Origin: Candidatus Methylopumilus turicensis
GTDB taxonomy: Bacteria > Pseudomonadota > Gammaproteobacteria > Burkholderiales > Methylophilaceae
NCBI RefSeq assembly: GCF_000953015.1
Contig: NZ_LN794158.1
Coordinates: 1,488,001 to 1,552,000 of the forward strand
DNA length: 64,000 nt
Reading direction: 5' to 3'
Below the pieces are notes generated by a model, which had not been told where the DNA came from, made no database searches, and saw nothing but the letters and a program-made list of their open reading frames with translations. Of the stretch, positions 11,573 to 22,549 are shown one piece after another (positions within the stretch are counted from its first letter, which is position 1; each line of letters begins with the position of its first letter). Both the position numbers and the translations under genes were made by a program.

Positions 11573-13510
11573 TTAACCATCAACATCATCGTTGGCGATT
11601 ATATTCCCATCACCAATAATTACCCCTAATCTTTGTTTCAAGCTGATCGATTTTGTTCCTAAGCGATTTGAATAAAAACAAGTATTCGCCATCACCTTTT
11701 GGACGTATTGACGTGTTTCCAAAATAGGAATGGTCTCAGCGTAGATTGCACCTTCCATCGGCTTCTTTGGTGCCCAATGTCTCGCATTGCCGGGACCCGC
11801 ATTATAAGCAGCCGTTGCCATCGCTGCCTGCCCACTCATCAAATCCAAGGTGTAGCGTAAATAATAAGTACCTAGCTTTACATTCGTTTCGGTCTGGTGA
11901 ATCATCGTTTGTCGATAATCGTTAAAGCCAGCGCGTTTGGCTATCCATGCCGCCGTAGCAGGCATGACCTGCATTAAGCCTGAAGCGCCAACACCAGACT
12001 TTGCGTAACTGACAAAACGACTTTCTTGACGGGTTAAGCCATAGACCCAGGCTTCATCCAATCCATAGTCTTTGGCAAAAGTCTGCACAGTTTCGCGATA
12101 AGGTGCTGGATATCGCAATATAAAATTATGCACAAACTTAGTCTTTTCAGCGGTACTAATCGCCAAATCATACCAAGCTTGGCGCATGGCTAGTTCTGCG
12201 GCAGCCAACATTTGCTTATCGTCATAATCTTTGGTTGCCCAAGCCCATTCAGCACGACTTTCCCATCGCATATCCAGCTTCTGCAACTCAAGTGACCTTT
12301 GAATGGCGGCTTGATTTTGTACTAACTGCACTTCATTTTCAGTAGGCACATAATTGCTTGGTGGATTAGCAATGACCTCACCCAGCTCATCCTTTGCCAG
12401 CAATCCATAATAGGTGTGTTCACGCGAAAGCGGGAGAAGAATGGCATTCGCTTTAGTCGTTGCATTTTGCGCTTTATAAGCACGCGCCTTCCAATAACGC
12501 CAAACCTGTTCTTCTTGCTGAGTGGGCTGCATATCCTCAATCGTTGATAAAACGATAGTCCAATTTCGATCCAGCAATGCGGCTCTTACTTTCCAAGCGA
12601 TTGCATCTTTTTCAAGTTCGCTATTGTTCACTTTTGCATAAAGATTTAATGCTTCAGCATCATGACGTCGCGCAGCCTGCATCGCTAAACGTCCCCACAT
12701 GTAAGCCTGCTCATCAGCCTCAAACTGAACTATGTATTTAGACCAAGTGCTCAACCCCTCATCTAACTTGCTACGCGCCAACTTATCGATCGCGTATAGA
12801 TTTAATGCACGGCCTAAATGGCTTTTAAATGGGATGATTTTCTTTTCTAATGCCAATTGTGGGTTTTGGTAAACCACATCAATGAGCTTCATTTCCAGCT
12901 TGGATAGATTGCTGTCACGCTGAATAATACTTTTAGCTAGTGCGATTTTTCCCTCTTGCATTGCTAATCGAAAACGTGACCAAATATCGTCCTGCGTGAG
13001 CACCTTAGATGCCTGCATCAAATCAAACAAACTCTCACAATTGGCCGGCTGCTCGGCAGCACTCATCCATAGCGCCTTACCTTCCGTCAGTGCGATCAGA
13101 TCCCCTTTTTTTGCACGCCCCTCCAAGGAGTAACACGTCACTGCTAAGTCATCGCGTTTAAAGTTGATCAGCTCTGCAAAAAACGTTTCCCAATCCTGTC
13201 GCTTAGCCAGAGTTTTTAACCACTCACCACGCACTTTGTCAGCAAAGGGATAATCGGCATATTGTGATAAAAAATCGCGTACGGCGCTCTTATCGCTACT
13301 ACTCAAGGTAATTAACATAAGCCAATAATCTGCATACGGCGCCAGGAGATAGTTCTGAGCATGCAATTGACTCGCATCATCAGTAAGCGCTTTGACATTT
13401 TTAGATTGATAAGCACTTTGGGCGTGGGCGAATGTTTGCTCTGCACTCATGCCCCAAGCTGATGGCGTTGCAAAAAGAAAGATGCTGAATAATGTGGCCC
13501 AATGTTTCAT
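11573..13510 (-). CDS. slt: Soluble lytic murein transglycosylase (Slt70-like)
   Basis: Cleaves the MurNAc-GlcNAc bond of peptidoglycan, forming 1,6-anhydro ends, in the periplasm. A signal peptide covers about residues 1-20 (FSIFLFATPSAWG). A long helical superhelix (~20-470) and a C-terminal SLT lysozyme-like domain follow, with catalytic Glu496 in TRQESRF and the GASGLMQVMPATA motif. The 645 residues agree with Slt70. It is next to the cell-wall cluster, though not part of the classical dcw set. A ~60-bp gap separates it from the small membrane protein gene upstream. Confidence 0.94.
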   Translation of the reverse strand: MKHWATLFSIFLFATPSAWGMSAEQTFAHAQSAYQSKNVKALTDDASQLHAQNYLLAPYADYWLMLITLSSSDKSAVRDFLSQYADYPFADKVRGEWLKTLAKRQDWETFFAELINFKRDDLAVTCYSLEGRAKKGDLIALTEGKALWMSAAEQPANCESLFDLMQASKVLTQDDIWSRFRLAMQEGKIALAKSIIQRDSNLSKLEMKLIDVVYQNPQLALEKKIIPFKSHLGRALNLYAIDKLARSKLDEGLSTWSKYIVQFEADEQAYMWGRLAMQAARRHDAEALNLYAKVNNSELEKDAIAWKVRAALLDRNWTIVLSTIEDMQPTQQEEQVWRYWKARAYKAQNATTKANAILLPLSREHTYYGLLAKDELGEVIANPPSNYVPTENEVQLVQNQAAIQRSLELQKLDMRWESRAEWAWATKDYDDKQMLAAAELAMRQAWYDLAISTAEKTKFVHNFILRYPAPYRETVQTFAKDYGLDEAWVYGLTRQESRFVSYAKSGVGASGLMQVMPATAAWIAKRAGFNDYRQTMIHQTETNVKLGTYYLRYTLDLMSGQAAMATAAYNAGPGNARHWAPKKPMEGAIYAETIPILETRQYVQKVMANTCFYSNRLGTKSISLKQRLGVIIGDGNIIANDDVDG

Positions 13511-13568
13511 TGATGTTTGAACAGTGACCTAAAAAATAGACGAGAGAAAAAAATGAGAGATAAGCGCT

Positions 13569-13727
13569 TCAAATAAACTTAACAATAAAATACAAACCTA
13601 CCGCAATCAGTGCGTATTTTATAATTTGAATTAACAGGGTCAGGTATCTTCTGTCGCCTTTGATGAGGTAAGCGGCATAACAAATGACCACGACTAAAAT
13701 GAGTACAAATAACAAAATGCGCGACAT
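13569..13727 (-). CDS. Small two-helix membrane protein (52 aa)
   Basis: The minus-strand ATG at 13727 opens 52 codons ending in TGA. Two hydrophobic segments, about residues 3-22 (ILLFVLILVVVICYAAYLI) and 33-52, flank a short charged turn KGDRRY, suggesting a hairpin inner-membrane protein with a cytosolic loop. An AGGTGAG ribosome site overlaps the lpxC stop region at proper spacing. It starts 13 bp after lpxC and is likely the last gene of that transcript. The family was not recognised; function is unknown. Confidence 0.7.
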   Translation of the reverse strand: MSRILLFVLILVVVICYAAYLIKGDRRYLTLLIQIIKYALIAVGLYFIVKFI

Positions 13728-13740
13728 AAATGATTCTCAC

Positions 13741-14670
13741 CTAAAGATATTGCAAAGCCGGCGACGCTGTCATCGGCGCTTGGAATCCGATTGGCGCCTC
13801 TTCAGCCTTATCGAATGTTGTATATTCCCAAGCATCGGCATCCGCCAATAGTGTTCTTAACAATTGATTGTTAAGAGCATGCCCAGACTTGTAAGCTGTG
13901 AAAGCACAAAGTAAAGGATGTCCGAGCACATATAAATCGCCAATGGCATCTAGGGTTTTGTGTTTAACGAATTCGTCATCATAGCGTAAACCATCTTGAT
14001 TCAAGATGCGGTACTCATCTAACACAATCGCATTATCTAAACTTCCGCCACGCGCCAAACCCATCGAGCGAAGGGCCTCGACCTCATGCATAAAGCCGAA
14101 TGTCCGTGCGCGACTCACTTCTTTGATATAAGAATTGTCTGCAAAATCAATCTTTACATTATTCCCTGTGTGTTCAAATACGGGGTGTGCAAAGTCGATG
14201 GTAAAGTCGATTCTAAATCCAAAGTATGGATCGAAACGCACCCACTTATCCCCATCACGGACTTCCACCGTTTTTTTTACTCGGATGAATTTTTTCGCTG
14301 CGGCTTGTTCAACAATGCCTGCTTGTTGCAGTAAGAATACGAATGGGCCAGAACTGCCATCCATAATCGGCACTTCCCCAGCGGACAAGTCTACGTAAAT
14401 ATTATCTATCCCTAGCCCAGCTAGTGCGGACATTAAATGCTCGACAGTGGCGACGCGCACCCCTTTGTGTTCCAAGGCTGAACACATCCGGGTGTCGCAT
14501 ACATATTGAGGTTGCACTTTGATTTCCGCTGATTCGGGCAGATCGACGCGACGGAAAACAATCCCAGTGTCAGGCAATGCAGGTCGCAAAGTCATGGTGA
14601 CTTTTTCGCCTGTATGTAAGCCAACACCAGTGGCATTAATTGATTTTTTAAGGGTGCGCTGTTTCAGCAT
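13741..14670 (-). CDS. lpxC: UDP-3-O-acyl-N-acetylglucosamine deacetylase
   Basis: Zinc enzyme of the committed step of lipid A synthesis, cytosolic. The 309 residues match E. coli LpxC (305). The first Zn-binding His is in [16 protein letters not shown], the second His/Asp pair in [17 protein letters not shown], and the catalytic His in [11 protein letters not shown]. It is the last recognised dcw gene, as in E. coli where lpxC follows ftsZ. A terminator-like hairpin lies 34 nt upstream of its ATG, so its expression may be partly uncoupled from ftsZ. Confidence 0.96.
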   Translation of the reverse strand: MLKQRTLKKSINATGVGLHTGEKVTMTLRPALPDTGIVFRRVDLPESAEIKVQPQYVCDTRMCSALEHKGVRVATVEHLMSALAGLGIDNIYVDLSAGEVPIMDGSSGPFVFLLQQAGIVEQAAAKKFIRVKKTVEVRDGDKWVRFDPYFGFRIDFTIDFAHPVFEHTGNNVKIDFADNSYIKEVSRARTFGFMHEVEALRSMGLARGGSLDNAIVLDEYRILNQDGLRYDDEFVKHKTLDAIGDLYVLGHPLLCAFTAYKSGHALNNQLLRTLLADADAWEYTTFDKAEEAPIGFQAPMTASPALQYL

Positions 14671-14703
14671 ATTTACTTTTCTAATTTCACCTTAACTAAA
14701 CCT

Positions 14704-14753
14704 AAAAAATCCTTTATGGCTTCTTGGTTAATGAAGAAGCCCTCTCAATAAAG
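14704..14753 (-). terminator. Terminator-like hairpin between ftsZ and lpxC
   Basis: On the minus strand CTTTAT and GGCTTCTT pair with AAGAAGCC and ATAAAG around an 8-nt loop, with a 6-nt bulge on one side, followed by GA and six T residues. It sits ~95 nt after the ftsZ stop and 34 nt before lpxC, consistent with an ftsZ terminator or an lpxC leader attenuator. Confidence 0.6.
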
Positions 14754-14846
14754 ACCAGCTATCGTGCTAAAAGCATAGCATAGATGCCGCACTCACTCAC
14801 GAGTGCCATGTCCAAACCGCTAGGACAAGGCGCTAATGCAAGATCA

Positions 14847-16028
14847 TTAATCCGCTTGTTTGCGTAAAAATGCTGGGATGTCATATTCTTCAATCCCGTC
14901 TTTTTTCATTGCATCGACTTGCGCACGACGACCACTATTTTGTGTGAATACAGCGGGCTCATCATCATCCATGTAACCTACATTGCCAGCACCAGTGTAA
15001 ATAGGTTGATTAGTTGTACCATCGCGCACCATCGGCGTTGCTGCCATGACTAGTTTTGGTTTTTGCTGAGCACCTACGCCATTTAGACCGGTTGCAACCA
15101 TCGTGACACGTAACGCATCACCCATGCTTTCATCAAACACGTTACCAATAATCACAGTTGCATCTTCAGCTGTGAATGAACGGATAGTGTGCATGACATC
15201 GTTATATTCTTTCATCTTGAAAGAGTGGCTAGCAGTAATGTTGACTAAAACACCACGTGCATTTGCCAAATTAACGTTCTCAAGCAACGGACTTGCGACC
15301 GCTTGCTCAGCCGCTAAAACCGCGCGGTCTGGGCCTGTTGCGATCGCAGAACCCATCATCGCCATACCCATTTCAGACATCACGGTACGTACGTCAGCAA
15401 AGTCGACGTTGACTAAACCAGGACAATTAATGATTTCAGCAATCCCTGACACTGCGTTATGCAGCACATCGTTTGCTGCTTTAAATGCATCGATAAATGT
15501 CACATCATCGCCCAACACTTCCATCAACTTGTCATTCGGGATAATAATCAGAGAATCAACATGCTTAGAAAGTTCTTCCAAGCCATCTGTTGCCACTTTG
15601 CTTCGTTTACCTTCAAATGCAAATGGCTTAGTCACCACCGCAACGGTCAAGATACCCATTTCTTTCGCAACTTCAGCCACGATCGGTGCGGCACCCGTTC
15701 CTGTACCACCGCCCATACCGGCCGTGATGAACAACATATCGGCGCCGTCAATGATTTCAGCAATACGATCACGATCTTCTAATGCAGCTTCGCGTCCAAT
15801 TTCCGGTTTCGCACCAGCGCCCAAGCCTTTAGTGATATCCATACCGATTTGCAGTACAGTTTTCGCTTGGCTCTTTTTAAGCGCCTGCATGTCGGTGTTT
15901 GCGCAAATAAATTCTACGCCACCCACATTTTTTGCGATCATGTGTTCAACAGCGTTTCCGCCGCAACCACCCACGCCAATCACCTTAATAACGGCTTCTT
16001 GGTTTTCATTATCCATAATTTCAAACAT
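14847..16028 (-). CDS. ftsZ: Cell division protein FtsZ
   Basis: Tubulin-like GTPase that forms the Z ring. The 393 residues include GVGGCGGNAV, the tubulin signature GGGTGTGAAP, and the T7-loop region NVDFADVRTVM. The C-terminus has the conserved peptide IPAFLRKQAD, which binds FtsA and, in other species, SlmA. An AAGGAG ribosome site precedes the ATG at 16028. ftsA lies ~70 bp upstream. slmA is also in this window at 8.8 kb, so both partners of nucleoid occlusion are within 8 kb. Confidence 0.98.
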   Translation of the reverse strand: MFEIMDNENQEAVIKVIGVGGCGGNAVEHMIAKNVGGVEFICANTDMQALKKSQAKTVLQIGMDITKGLGAGAKPEIGREAALEDRDRIAEIIDGADMLFITAGMGGGTGTGAAPIVAEVAKEMGILTVAVVTKPFAFEGKRSKVATDGLEELSKHVDSLIIIPNDKLMEVLGDDVTFIDAFKAANDVLHNAVSGIAEIINCPGLVNVDFADVRTVMSEMGMAMMGSAIATGPDRAVLAAEQAVASPLLENVNLANARGVLVNITASHSFKMKEYNDVMHTIRSFTAEDATVIIGNVFDESMGDALRVTMVATGLNGVGAQQKPKLVMAATPMVRDGTTNQPIYTGAGNVGYMDDDEPAVFTQNSGRRAQVDAMKKDGIEEYDIPAFLRKQAD

Positions 16029-16097
16029 TGTATTTCTCCTTGAGATCTGCCTAAACTAAATTACTTCTGCCTTTACTTCTACTTCTACTGCTCACCA

Positions 16098-17336
16098 CTA
16101 AAAATTACCCTGAAACCAACTTTTCATTCGCTCAAGAATGCGACCGAATGAATTGGCATCTAAACCTACCTGAATCTGTTGTGCGACTTGTCGCTTACCA
16201 ATTAACAGCAAGCCTACGCCAGTTGCGTAACGTGGATTACTGACCACTTCTGATAAGCCACCTACGTATCTTGGTAAACCCATGCGCACCGGCATATGGA
16301 AGATTTCTTCTCCTAACTCAACCATCCCCTTCATCATTGATGAACCGCCTGTAATCACGATGCCAGAGGCAATCATTTCTTCTAGGCCACTGCGACGTAA
16401 CTCAGCTAATACAAACTCGTACAACTCAACTACCCGTGGCTCAATCACCTCAGCCAAGGTTTGCACGGAAAGTTGACGTGACTCTCTTCCATCAGTCCCT
16501 TGCACTTCCACGACTTCACGCGGGTCCGCCAATTGGCGAAGAGCACAACCATGTTTAATCTTGATATCTTCTGCAGACTGCGTTGGCGTTCTCAAAGCCA
16601 CCGCAACGTCGTTAGTGATTTGATCACCGGCAATTGGAATCACCGCGGTATGACGAATTGCCCCTTGTTTGAATACGGCAATGTCTGTAGTACCGCCACC
16701 AATATCTACCAAGCACACACCCAGCTCTTTTTCATCCTCAGTCAAGACGGCCTCACTTGAAGCAAGTGGCTGAAGAATTAAATCAGTGACCTCTAAACCG
16801 CAACGCTTAATACTCTTCACGATGTTTTGAGCAGCAGCCACAGCACCAGTCACGATATGGACTTTTACTTCTAACTTCATGCCACTCATGCCCAGAGGTT
16901 CACGCACGTCTTCTTGACCATCAATGATGTATTCCTGCGTCAGAATATGAAGAATCTGTTGGTCTGAAGGCAAGGCAATCGCTTGCGCAGTTTCAATCAC
17001 GCGCGCCACATCAGCCTGAGTCACTTCAGCATCTTTAATCTTCACCATGCCACGCGCATTAATACTTTGCACATGGCTACCTGCAATGCCTGTAAACACG
17101 TTTTTAATCGTGCAATCTGCCATCAGCTCGGCTTCTTCGATGGCACGCTGAATCGCATTCACAGTGGAGTCGATGTTAATCACCACGCCTTTTTTAAGGC
17201 CTCGTGAAACGTGCTGTCCAAGGCCAATCACATTCATACTGCCATCCGCCATCAGTTCCGCAACAATTGCGACCACTTTAGATGTACCGATATCCAAGCC
17301 AATAATGAGGTTTTTCTCTTCTTTAGCTTTACTCAT
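16098..17336 (-). CDS. ftsA: Cell division protein FtsA
   Basis: Actin-like ATPase tethering FtsZ to the inner membrane. The 412 residues carry the phosphate-1 motif IIGLDIGTSKVVAIV, phosphate-2 VDIGGGTTDIAVF and adenosine motif VITGGSSMMKGM. The C-terminal MKSWFQGNF is the usual amphipathic membrane-targeting helix. It is placed between ftsQ and ftsZ as in most proteobacteria. The ATG at 17336 agrees with the family N-terminus. Confidence 0.97.
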   Translation of the reverse strand: MSKAKEEKNLIIGLDIGTSKVVAIVAELMADGSMNVIGLGQHVSRGLKKGVVINIDSTVNAIQRAIEEAELMADCTIKNVFTGIAGSHVQSINARGMVKIKDAEVTQADVARVIETAQAIALPSDQQILHILTQEYIIDGQEDVREPLGMSGMKLEVKVHIVTGAVAAAQNIVKSIKRCGLEVTDLILQPLASSEAVLTEDEKELGVCLVDIGGGTTDIAVFKQGAIRHTAVIPIAGDQITNDVAVALRTPTQSAEDIKIKHGCALRQLADPREVVEVQGTDGRESRQLSVQTLAEVIEPRVVELYEFVLAELRRSGLEEMIASGIVITGGSSMMKGMVELGEEIFHMPVRMGLPRYVGGLSEVVSNPRYATGVGLLLIGKRQVAQQIQVGLDANSFGRILERMKSWFQGNF

Positions 17337-17412
17337 TGTGTTTCTCCACTTTTCTTAATTAGCATTTTTGATTCTTATTGATTCGTTTAAACAATCTTGC
17401 CTGTTGCACTCA

Positions 17413-18276
17413 CTAAGCCTTCGCCTTTTTTATCTCAGCTTTTTTTACACCACGTTTACTTTGTTCTTTTTTAATCGGCGCTTTTCTTCCTTCATCTTTG
17501 CGCAGCGGCTCACTTTTAATATTGCTCAACTTTTGTTCTTTAGGAGCTGCATTAACCACCACTGGCTTAAACGCGGCTAACGCCATCGGACTTCTTACCG
17601 CAAAACCACTGGGGTAACGTAAATCCACATAATTCAAATCCCCTTTTAAGCCAGCATAGGTTTTGCGATAAACCTGCATAAATCTCGCTAAACGCATATC
17701 CATTTTTTCCCGGCCTAATGAAATCACCATGCCATTGTTGGTCGTCACCTGCCATGAGCGCCTTGGCGTTAATGTCACTTCGGTCAGTTTCATGTTCGCG
17801 GGCAAGATTAACGCATTAAATTCACCATAATGGGCTGCCACTTCTTTTACACCATCCCCTGGACCATAAAAAACAGGTAAATCAGCATCTGAAGCTCCGT
17901 GAAAGATTTCGCCATGCGTATTCACCAGTGCAATGTTTCCCCAGCGCGCTAAAGCCTGATGCTCCTCAATCATCACCTCTAGGCGATTTGGCCAACGCCG
18001 TCTCACGCTGACATTTCTTGCCCAAGGCAATTTCTCAAATGCTTGGCGTGTCCGAACTAAATTCACCGTAAAAAAATTACCTTGCAGATAACGGCTAGCA
18101 ATCAACTTCACTTGCTCACGCGTCACATGCTTTAACTCACCTTCTACGCGCACTTCATTGAGTGGAAATATCGGCAAGTGCACCACGATATAAAGCGATC
18201 CATAAATGAATAATACGAATGCCAGCGCAAACAGCGCATTTGCAATCCAATTCAAAAGATTGGGTTTATCCCACAC
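17413..18276 (-). CDS. ftsQ: Cell division protein FtsQ
   Basis: Bitopic inner-membrane divisome protein linking FtsA-side and FtsL/B-side assembly. A short cytosolic start is followed by a membrane helix (~13-33). Next comes a POTRA domain ([16 protein letters not shown]) and the FtsQ domain ([19 protein letters not shown]). The start appears to be GTG at 18276, overlapping ddl by 11 bp. The C-terminus (~240-287) is an unusual Lys-rich tail full of KK and KKE motifs, absent from E. coli FtsQ (276 aa). Confidence 0.93.
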   Translation of the reverse strand: MWDKPNLLNWIANALFALAFVLFIYGSLYIVVHLPIFPLNEVRVEGELKHVTREQVKLIASRYLQGNFFTVNLVRTRQAFEKLPWARNVSVRRRWPNRLEVMIEEHQALARWGNIALVNTHGEIFHGASDADLPVFYGPGDGVKEVAAHYGEFNALILPANMKLTEVTLTPRRSWQVTTNNGMVISLGREKMDMRLARFMQVYRKTYAGLKGDLNYVDLRYPSGFAVRSPMALAAFKPVVVNAAPKEQKLSNIKSEPLRKDEGRKAPIKKEQSKRGVKKAEIKKAKA

Positions 18277-19201
18277 GCGTTTTCGCTCCGTGCTGTGCTA
18301 TTGCCAAACTCAAAATACGTTTCACTAAGTCACCAAATGGAATCCCTGCCGCTTTTGCGGCCATTGGGACCAAGCTGTGATCTGTCATGCCCGGACTGGT
18401 ATTCACCTCCAAAAAGTAATGCTTGCCCGCTTCATCCATCAAGAAATCCACACGACCCCAACCTGTGCCACCAATCGCTTTAAATGCCTGTAAAGCTTCC
18501 GCTTGTATTCTGGCTTCTTGTGCTGATGGCAAACCACATGGGCATAAATACTGCGTGTCATCACGTAAATATTTAGCCTCAAAATCATAAAACTCATTCG
18601 CAGGCACGATGCGTACAATCGGTAAAACTTGGTCGCCCAAAATACCCACTGTATATTCGCCGCCGCCTACAAATTGCTCTGCAATGACTAGCGGGTCTGA
18701 TTTAGCTGCCAATTCATAAGCGGCTTTCAAACCCCCTGCTGTTTTAACTTTGCTAATGCCAATGCTTGAGCCTTCGTTAGCGGGTTTGACGAAGAGTGGC
18801 AAGCCCAGTTTTTGCTCAATGGCTGCAAAATCAGAATCTGCACTGACGACTTCAAATGCCGGCGTTGTTACACCTGCTGCGTGCCAAATTAACTTAGTAC
18901 GCCACTTATCCATGCCGATAGCTGAAGCCATCACGCCAGAGCCTGTATATGGGATGCCGAACAACTCCAAAGCGCCTTGCATGGTGCCATCTTCACCAAA
19001 GCGACCATGCAGCGAAATAAAAGCCGCGTCATATTGTGCTAAGTCATGCAATGGGCGAGTCGCTGGATCAAATGCTTCCGCATCGATGCCTTGCGCTTGC
19101 AATGCAGCTAACACAGCCGAGCCGCTCTTGAGCGAAACTTCACGTTCGCCTGATTTTCCACCCAATAAAACGGCTACTTTTCCAAATGTCTCACTCATCA
19201 T
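18266..19201 (-). CDS. ddl: D-alanine--D-alanine ligase
   Basis: ATP-grasp enzyme joining two D-alanines for the peptidoglycan stem peptide. The 311 residues contain [40 protein letters not shown] and the Mg-binding [10 protein letters not shown]. DdlB position between murB and ftsQ is as in E. coli. Two adjacent ATGs exist (19201, 19198); the first forms an ATGA overlap with the murB stop. Confidence 0.97.
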   Translation of the reverse strand: MMSETFGKVAVLLGGKSGEREVSLKSGSAVLAALQAQGIDAEAFDPATRPLHDLAQYDAAFISLHGRFGEDGTMQGALELFGIPYTGSGVMASAIGMDKWRTKLIWHAAGVTTPAFEVVSADSDFAAIEQKLGLPLFVKPANEGSSIGISKVKTAGGLKAAYELAAKSDPLVIAEQFVGGGEYTVGILGDQVLPIVRIVPANEFYDFEAKYLRDDTQYLCPCGLPSAQEARIQAEALQAFKAIGGTGWGRVDFLMDEAGKHYFLEVNTSPGMTDHSLVPMAAKAAGIPFGDLVKRILSLAIAQHGAKTRVG

Positions 19202-20103
19202 TTCTCGCCTACTTTGTCACCTAACAGATGCACCTCTTGATGCAAGCTAATTCCAAACTTTTCTTTGACCGTATCGCGCATCAACACGATTAATTGCTCA
19301 ATATCATCTGCGCTGGCATCGCCTAAATTCACAATAAAATTAGCGTGCTTTTCTGAGACTTGCGCACCGCCAATTTTGTAGCCTTTTAAGCCACAAGCCT
19401 CAATCAATCTCGCCGCATAATCACCCTCTGGGTTACGGAAGGTTGAGCCCGCGTTCGGCAAATTCAGTGGTTGCGTTGCCAATCTTTTTGCGAGTAAGGC
19501 TTTAATCTTTTGCTCAGCGGCTTCGGCATCACCCGATGGCAATTCAAACCAAGCACCAACAAACCATTCTTTAGCCACTGGCATGGCTACATGGCGATAG
19601 GTCGCTACAAACTCAGCCACATCCCGTTCATGCACTATGCCTTTTGCATCAATCGTCAACACGCGCTTTACGCTATCCCAAGTTTCGCCACCATGACAGC
19701 CAGCATTCATCGCCAACGCACCACCCACAGTGCCAGGAATACCAGCCCAAAACTCACCACCTTGTTTGCCTTGTTTTGCGGTAAATCTAGCCAACTTGGC
19801 ACACGTGACACCCGCATCGGCATAAACCAAATTGCCTTCCATTTGCAAAGTGTTGAGCGCGTTGTGAAGCACCACGACCGTGCCGCGCACACCCGCATCT
19901 CTTACCAACAAATTCGAACCCAGACCCACAAAATGTAAAGGCTCATTAGCATCCAAAGTTTGCAAGAAAGCACTTAAATCATCCAAGCTCACAGGAATAT
20001 ACAAACGATCTGCTTTACCTCCCACGCGCCAACTGTTGTAACGAGTCATTGCCTCGTTCAACAACAAACTTCCTTGTGTTTGGGCTTGTGCCATCACTTG
20101 CAT
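19198..20103 (-). CDS. murB: UDP-N-acetylenolpyruvoylglucosamine reductase
   Basis: FAD enzyme reducing UDP-GlcNAc-enolpyruvate to UDP-MurNAc. The 301 residues contain [12 protein letters not shown], the FAD segment [12 protein letters not shown], and [15 protein letters not shown]. The catalytic SerXX motif is in [19 protein letters not shown]. It is the shorter type II form, without the extra E. coli domain. The ATG at 20094 also fits, since it overlaps the murC stop as TGATG; the ATG at 20103 is the longer option. Confidence 0.96.
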   Translation of the reverse strand: MQVMAQAQTQGSLLLNEAMTRYNSWRVGGKADRLYIPVSLDDLSAFLQTLDANEPLHFVGLGSNLLVRDAGVRGTVVVLHNALNTLQMEGNLVYADAGVTCAKLARFTAKQGKQGGEFWAGIPGTVGGALAMNAGCHGGETWDSVKRVLTIDAKGIVHERDVAEFVATYRHVAMPVAKEWFVGAWFELPSGDAEAAEQKIKALLAKRLATQPLNLPNAGSTFRNPEGDYAARLIEACGLKGYKIGGAQVSEKHANFIVNLGDASADDIEQLIVLMRDTVKEKFGISLHQEVHLLGDKVGEK

Positions 20104-21488
20104 AAATCCCTTGTTAAACTTGCAACCTGACCGATCGAACCAGCCCCCATCACAATCACTACATCACCGTCTTGCACTATGTTCGCAATCGCTTGTGGCA
20201 ATTCAGTCGTGGTTTCTACAAAAAGCGGCTCCACCTTGCCGGCCACACGCACAGCTCGCACCAATGAGCGGCCATCTGCCGCGACGATTGGCGCTTCACC
20301 GGCCGAATAAACCTCTGTCAGCAAGACGGCATCTGCGCTTGAAAGCACTTTCACAAAATCTTCAAAACAATCACGCGTTCTGGTGTAACGGTGCGGTTGG
20401 AAAGCTAAGACGAGTCGTCGATTAGGAAATGCACCGCGCGCCGCCGCAATCACCGCTTGCATTTCAACTGGATGATGTCCGTAATCATCAATCAACGTGA
20501 ATGCGCCGCCTGCTGGCGCTTTTACTTCGCCGTAACGCTCAAAGCGACGACCGACGCCTTTAAATTCCTTAAGCGCTTTAATCATGGCCGCATCAGGTAC
20601 ATTCAGCTCGCTCGCAATCGCAATCGCTGCTAATGCGTTGAGCACATAATGCTTGCCTGGTAAATTCAAGGTCACATCAAATTCAGTAGTCACACCATTA
20701 ATACGTTGCACGGTAAAGCGCATTTGGCCATTATCTGCGACGACATTAATCGCTCTCACACGCGCAGCTTCACTAAAGCCATAAGTCATGACTGGCTTGG
20801 TAAGCCTAGGCAAAATTTCGCAGATATTGGCATCATCGACACACACAACCGCCATCCCCCAAAATGGCAATTGCTGAACGAAGTCCACAAAGGCAGTTTT
20901 GAGCTTGTCGAAGCTATGCTCATATGTGTCCATGTGGTCAGCATCAATATTGGTGACCACTGCCATCACTGGTGTGAGGTGTAAAAATGAGGCATCGGAC
21001 TCATCTGCCTCAGCCACGATATATTCCCCCGTGCCTAATTTTGCGTTGGCATTCGCTGATTCCAACTTGCCGCCAATGACGTAAGTTGGGTCCATCCCAG
21101 CTTCAGCTAAGATGCTCGCTATCAAACTCGTAGTGGTTGTTTTGCCGTGCGTCCCCGCAACAGCAATCCCTTGTCTAAAGCGCATCAACTCTGCCAGCAT
21201 CAGTGCACGCGGAACCACCGGGATCTGACGTGCACGCGCTTCTTTTACTTCTGGGTTGGCTTCATTGACCGCACTTGAAACCACGACGACATCCGCATCC
21301 GTTAAATTCTCTTTTTGATGGCCTTGATACACCGTTGCGCCTGCGGCCTTCAATCTTGCTGTGACACTGTTGCTAGCTAAATCCGAACCTGTGACGTTAA
21401 AACCCAAGTTCACCAGCACTTCAGCAATACCGCTCATGCCTGAGCCACCGATACCGATGAAATGAATATTCTTCACTTTATGTTTCAT
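20094..21488 (-). CDS. murC: UDP-N-acetylmuramate--L-alanine ligase
   Basis: Adds L-Ala to UDP-MurNAc, the first stem-peptide step. The N-terminal Rossmann segment is [17 protein letters not shown], the ATP loop [14 protein letters not shown], followed by the Mur ligase central domain and [10 protein letters not shown]. The start at 21488 is preferred (464 residues): it overlaps the murG stop as ATGA and has GGAGGT at ideal spacing, whereas the longer frame from 21506 would contain that ribosome site. Confidence 0.97.
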   Translation of the reverse strand: MKHKVKNIHFIGIGGSGMSGIAEVLVNLGFNVTGSDLASNSVTARLKAAGATVYQGHQKENLTDADVVVVSSAVNEANPEVKEARARQIPVVPRALMLAELMRFRQGIAVAGTHGKTTTTSLIASILAEAGMDPTYVIGGKLESANANAKLGTGEYIVAEADESDASFLHLTPVMAVVTNIDADHMDTYEHSFDKLKTAFVDFVQQLPFWGMAVVCVDDANICEILPRLTKPVMTYGFSEAARVRAINVVADNGQMRFTVQRINGVTTEFDVTLNLPGKHYVLNALAAIAIASELNVPDAAMIKALKEFKGVGRRFERYGEVKAPAGGAFTLIDDYGHHPVEMQAVIAAARGAFPNRRLVLAFQPHRYTRTRDCFEDFVKVLSSADAVLLTEVYSAGEAPIVAADGRSLVRAVRVAGKVEPLFVETTTELPQAIANIVQDGDVVIVMGAGSIGQVASLTRDLCK

Positions 21489-22549
21489 ACGGCTACCTCC
21501 ATGCAAACACTTGCCACATCCGCCGTGGCTGACGGCTTACCTAAAGCACGCGCTTTATTTGCCATGCTTAAACAACGCTCACGGGTTAATGTCGTCAAAA
21601 TATTCACTAGTTTTTCTACTGTTAATGCTTTTTGTTGTACCAAAAAAGCAGCCTCATACTCTGCCAAATAAGCGGCATTCGTGGTTTGATGATCATCCAC
21701 TGCAAATGGAAATGGCACCAACAAACTACCCAAGCCTACTGCTGATAATTCCGCTATCGTCATCGCACCTGCGCGGCAAATCACAAAATCAGCCCATGTA
21801 TACATTTCAGCCATATCCTCTATAAAAGCTCGGCAATCGGCTTCTAGGCCATGTTGTGCATAGTTACTTTTCAACACTTCAATATGCTTGATCCCAGCCT
21901 GATGAATCACGACTGGTCGTTTTTCGGCAGGTATCACTGCCATCGCCTGTGGAATCAAATCGTTGAGTGCTTGCGCACCTAAACTACCGCCAACCACCAA
22001 TAACTTAAGCGATCCTTCATGCGTCTCAAAGCGCGTTAAGGGCTCAGCTAATGTGGCAATATCTGCACGGACTGGATTGCCAACTACGTTCGCTTTATTA
22101 AGCGCTCCAGGGAAAGCTGCCAAAACCCGTGTTGCGATTTTTGCCATCAATTTGTTAGTTAAACCAGCCACCGAGTTTTGTTCATGTATCACTAATGGTT
22201 TGCCAAGTAAGCGTGCCATTAATCCGCCTGGGAATGCGGCAAATCCGCCCATACCGAGCACCACATTCGGCTGATGTTTGCGTATTGCACTAAAGCTTTG
22301 GCTTAAAGCTTTAGCTAACTTAATTGGCAACAACACCCAGCCTAGCAAGCCCTTACCACGCACGCCTTGCATGGTGATCATGGCTTTCGCATAGTTTTTA
22401 CCTTCTATTAAACGGTTTTCCATGCCGCCTTCAGTGGCAAGCCAAACGACATTCCAGCCTTGGGCTTTCAAATGGTCAGCCACAGCCATCGCAGGATAAA
22501 CATGACCACCTGTGCCGCCTGCCATCACCATAAGCGTTTTGGTACTCAT
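21485..22549 (-). CDS. murG: Lipid II synthase MurG
   Basis: Transfers GlcNAc from UDP-GlcNAc to lipid I on the cytosolic face of the inner membrane. The GT28 protein has 354 residues. The N-terminal [16 protein letters not shown] loop and the second glycine loop [13 protein letters not shown] are family hallmarks, followed by the UDP-GlcNAc site [15 protein letters not shown]. It overlaps ftsW by 4 bp (ATGA) and murC by 4 bp. Confidence 0.97.
   Translation of the reverse strand: MSTKTLMVMAGGTGGHVYPAMAVADHLKAQGWNVVWLATEGGMENRLIEGKNYAKAMITMQGVRGKGLLGWVLLPIKLAKALSQSFSAIRKHQPNVVLGMGGFAAFPGGLMARLLGKPLVIHEQNSVAGLTNKLMAKIATRVLAAFPGALNKANVVGNPVRADIATLAEPLTRFETHEGSLKLLVVGGSLGAQALNDLIPQAMAVIPAEKRPVVIHQAGIKHIEVLKSNYAQHGLEADCRAFIEDMAEMYTWADFVICRAGAMTIAELSAVGLGSLLVPFPFAVDDHQTTNAAYLAEYEAAFLVQQKALTVEKLVNILTTLTRERCLSMANKARALGKPSATADVASVCMEVAV

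Noticed and set aside
20900-20920. GAGCTTGTCGAAGC in murC resembling the REP core
   Set aside because: It encodes FDKLKTAF, which aligns with FENLKQTF in E. coli MurC, lacks a partner arm, and causes no length change, so it is ordinary coding sequence.
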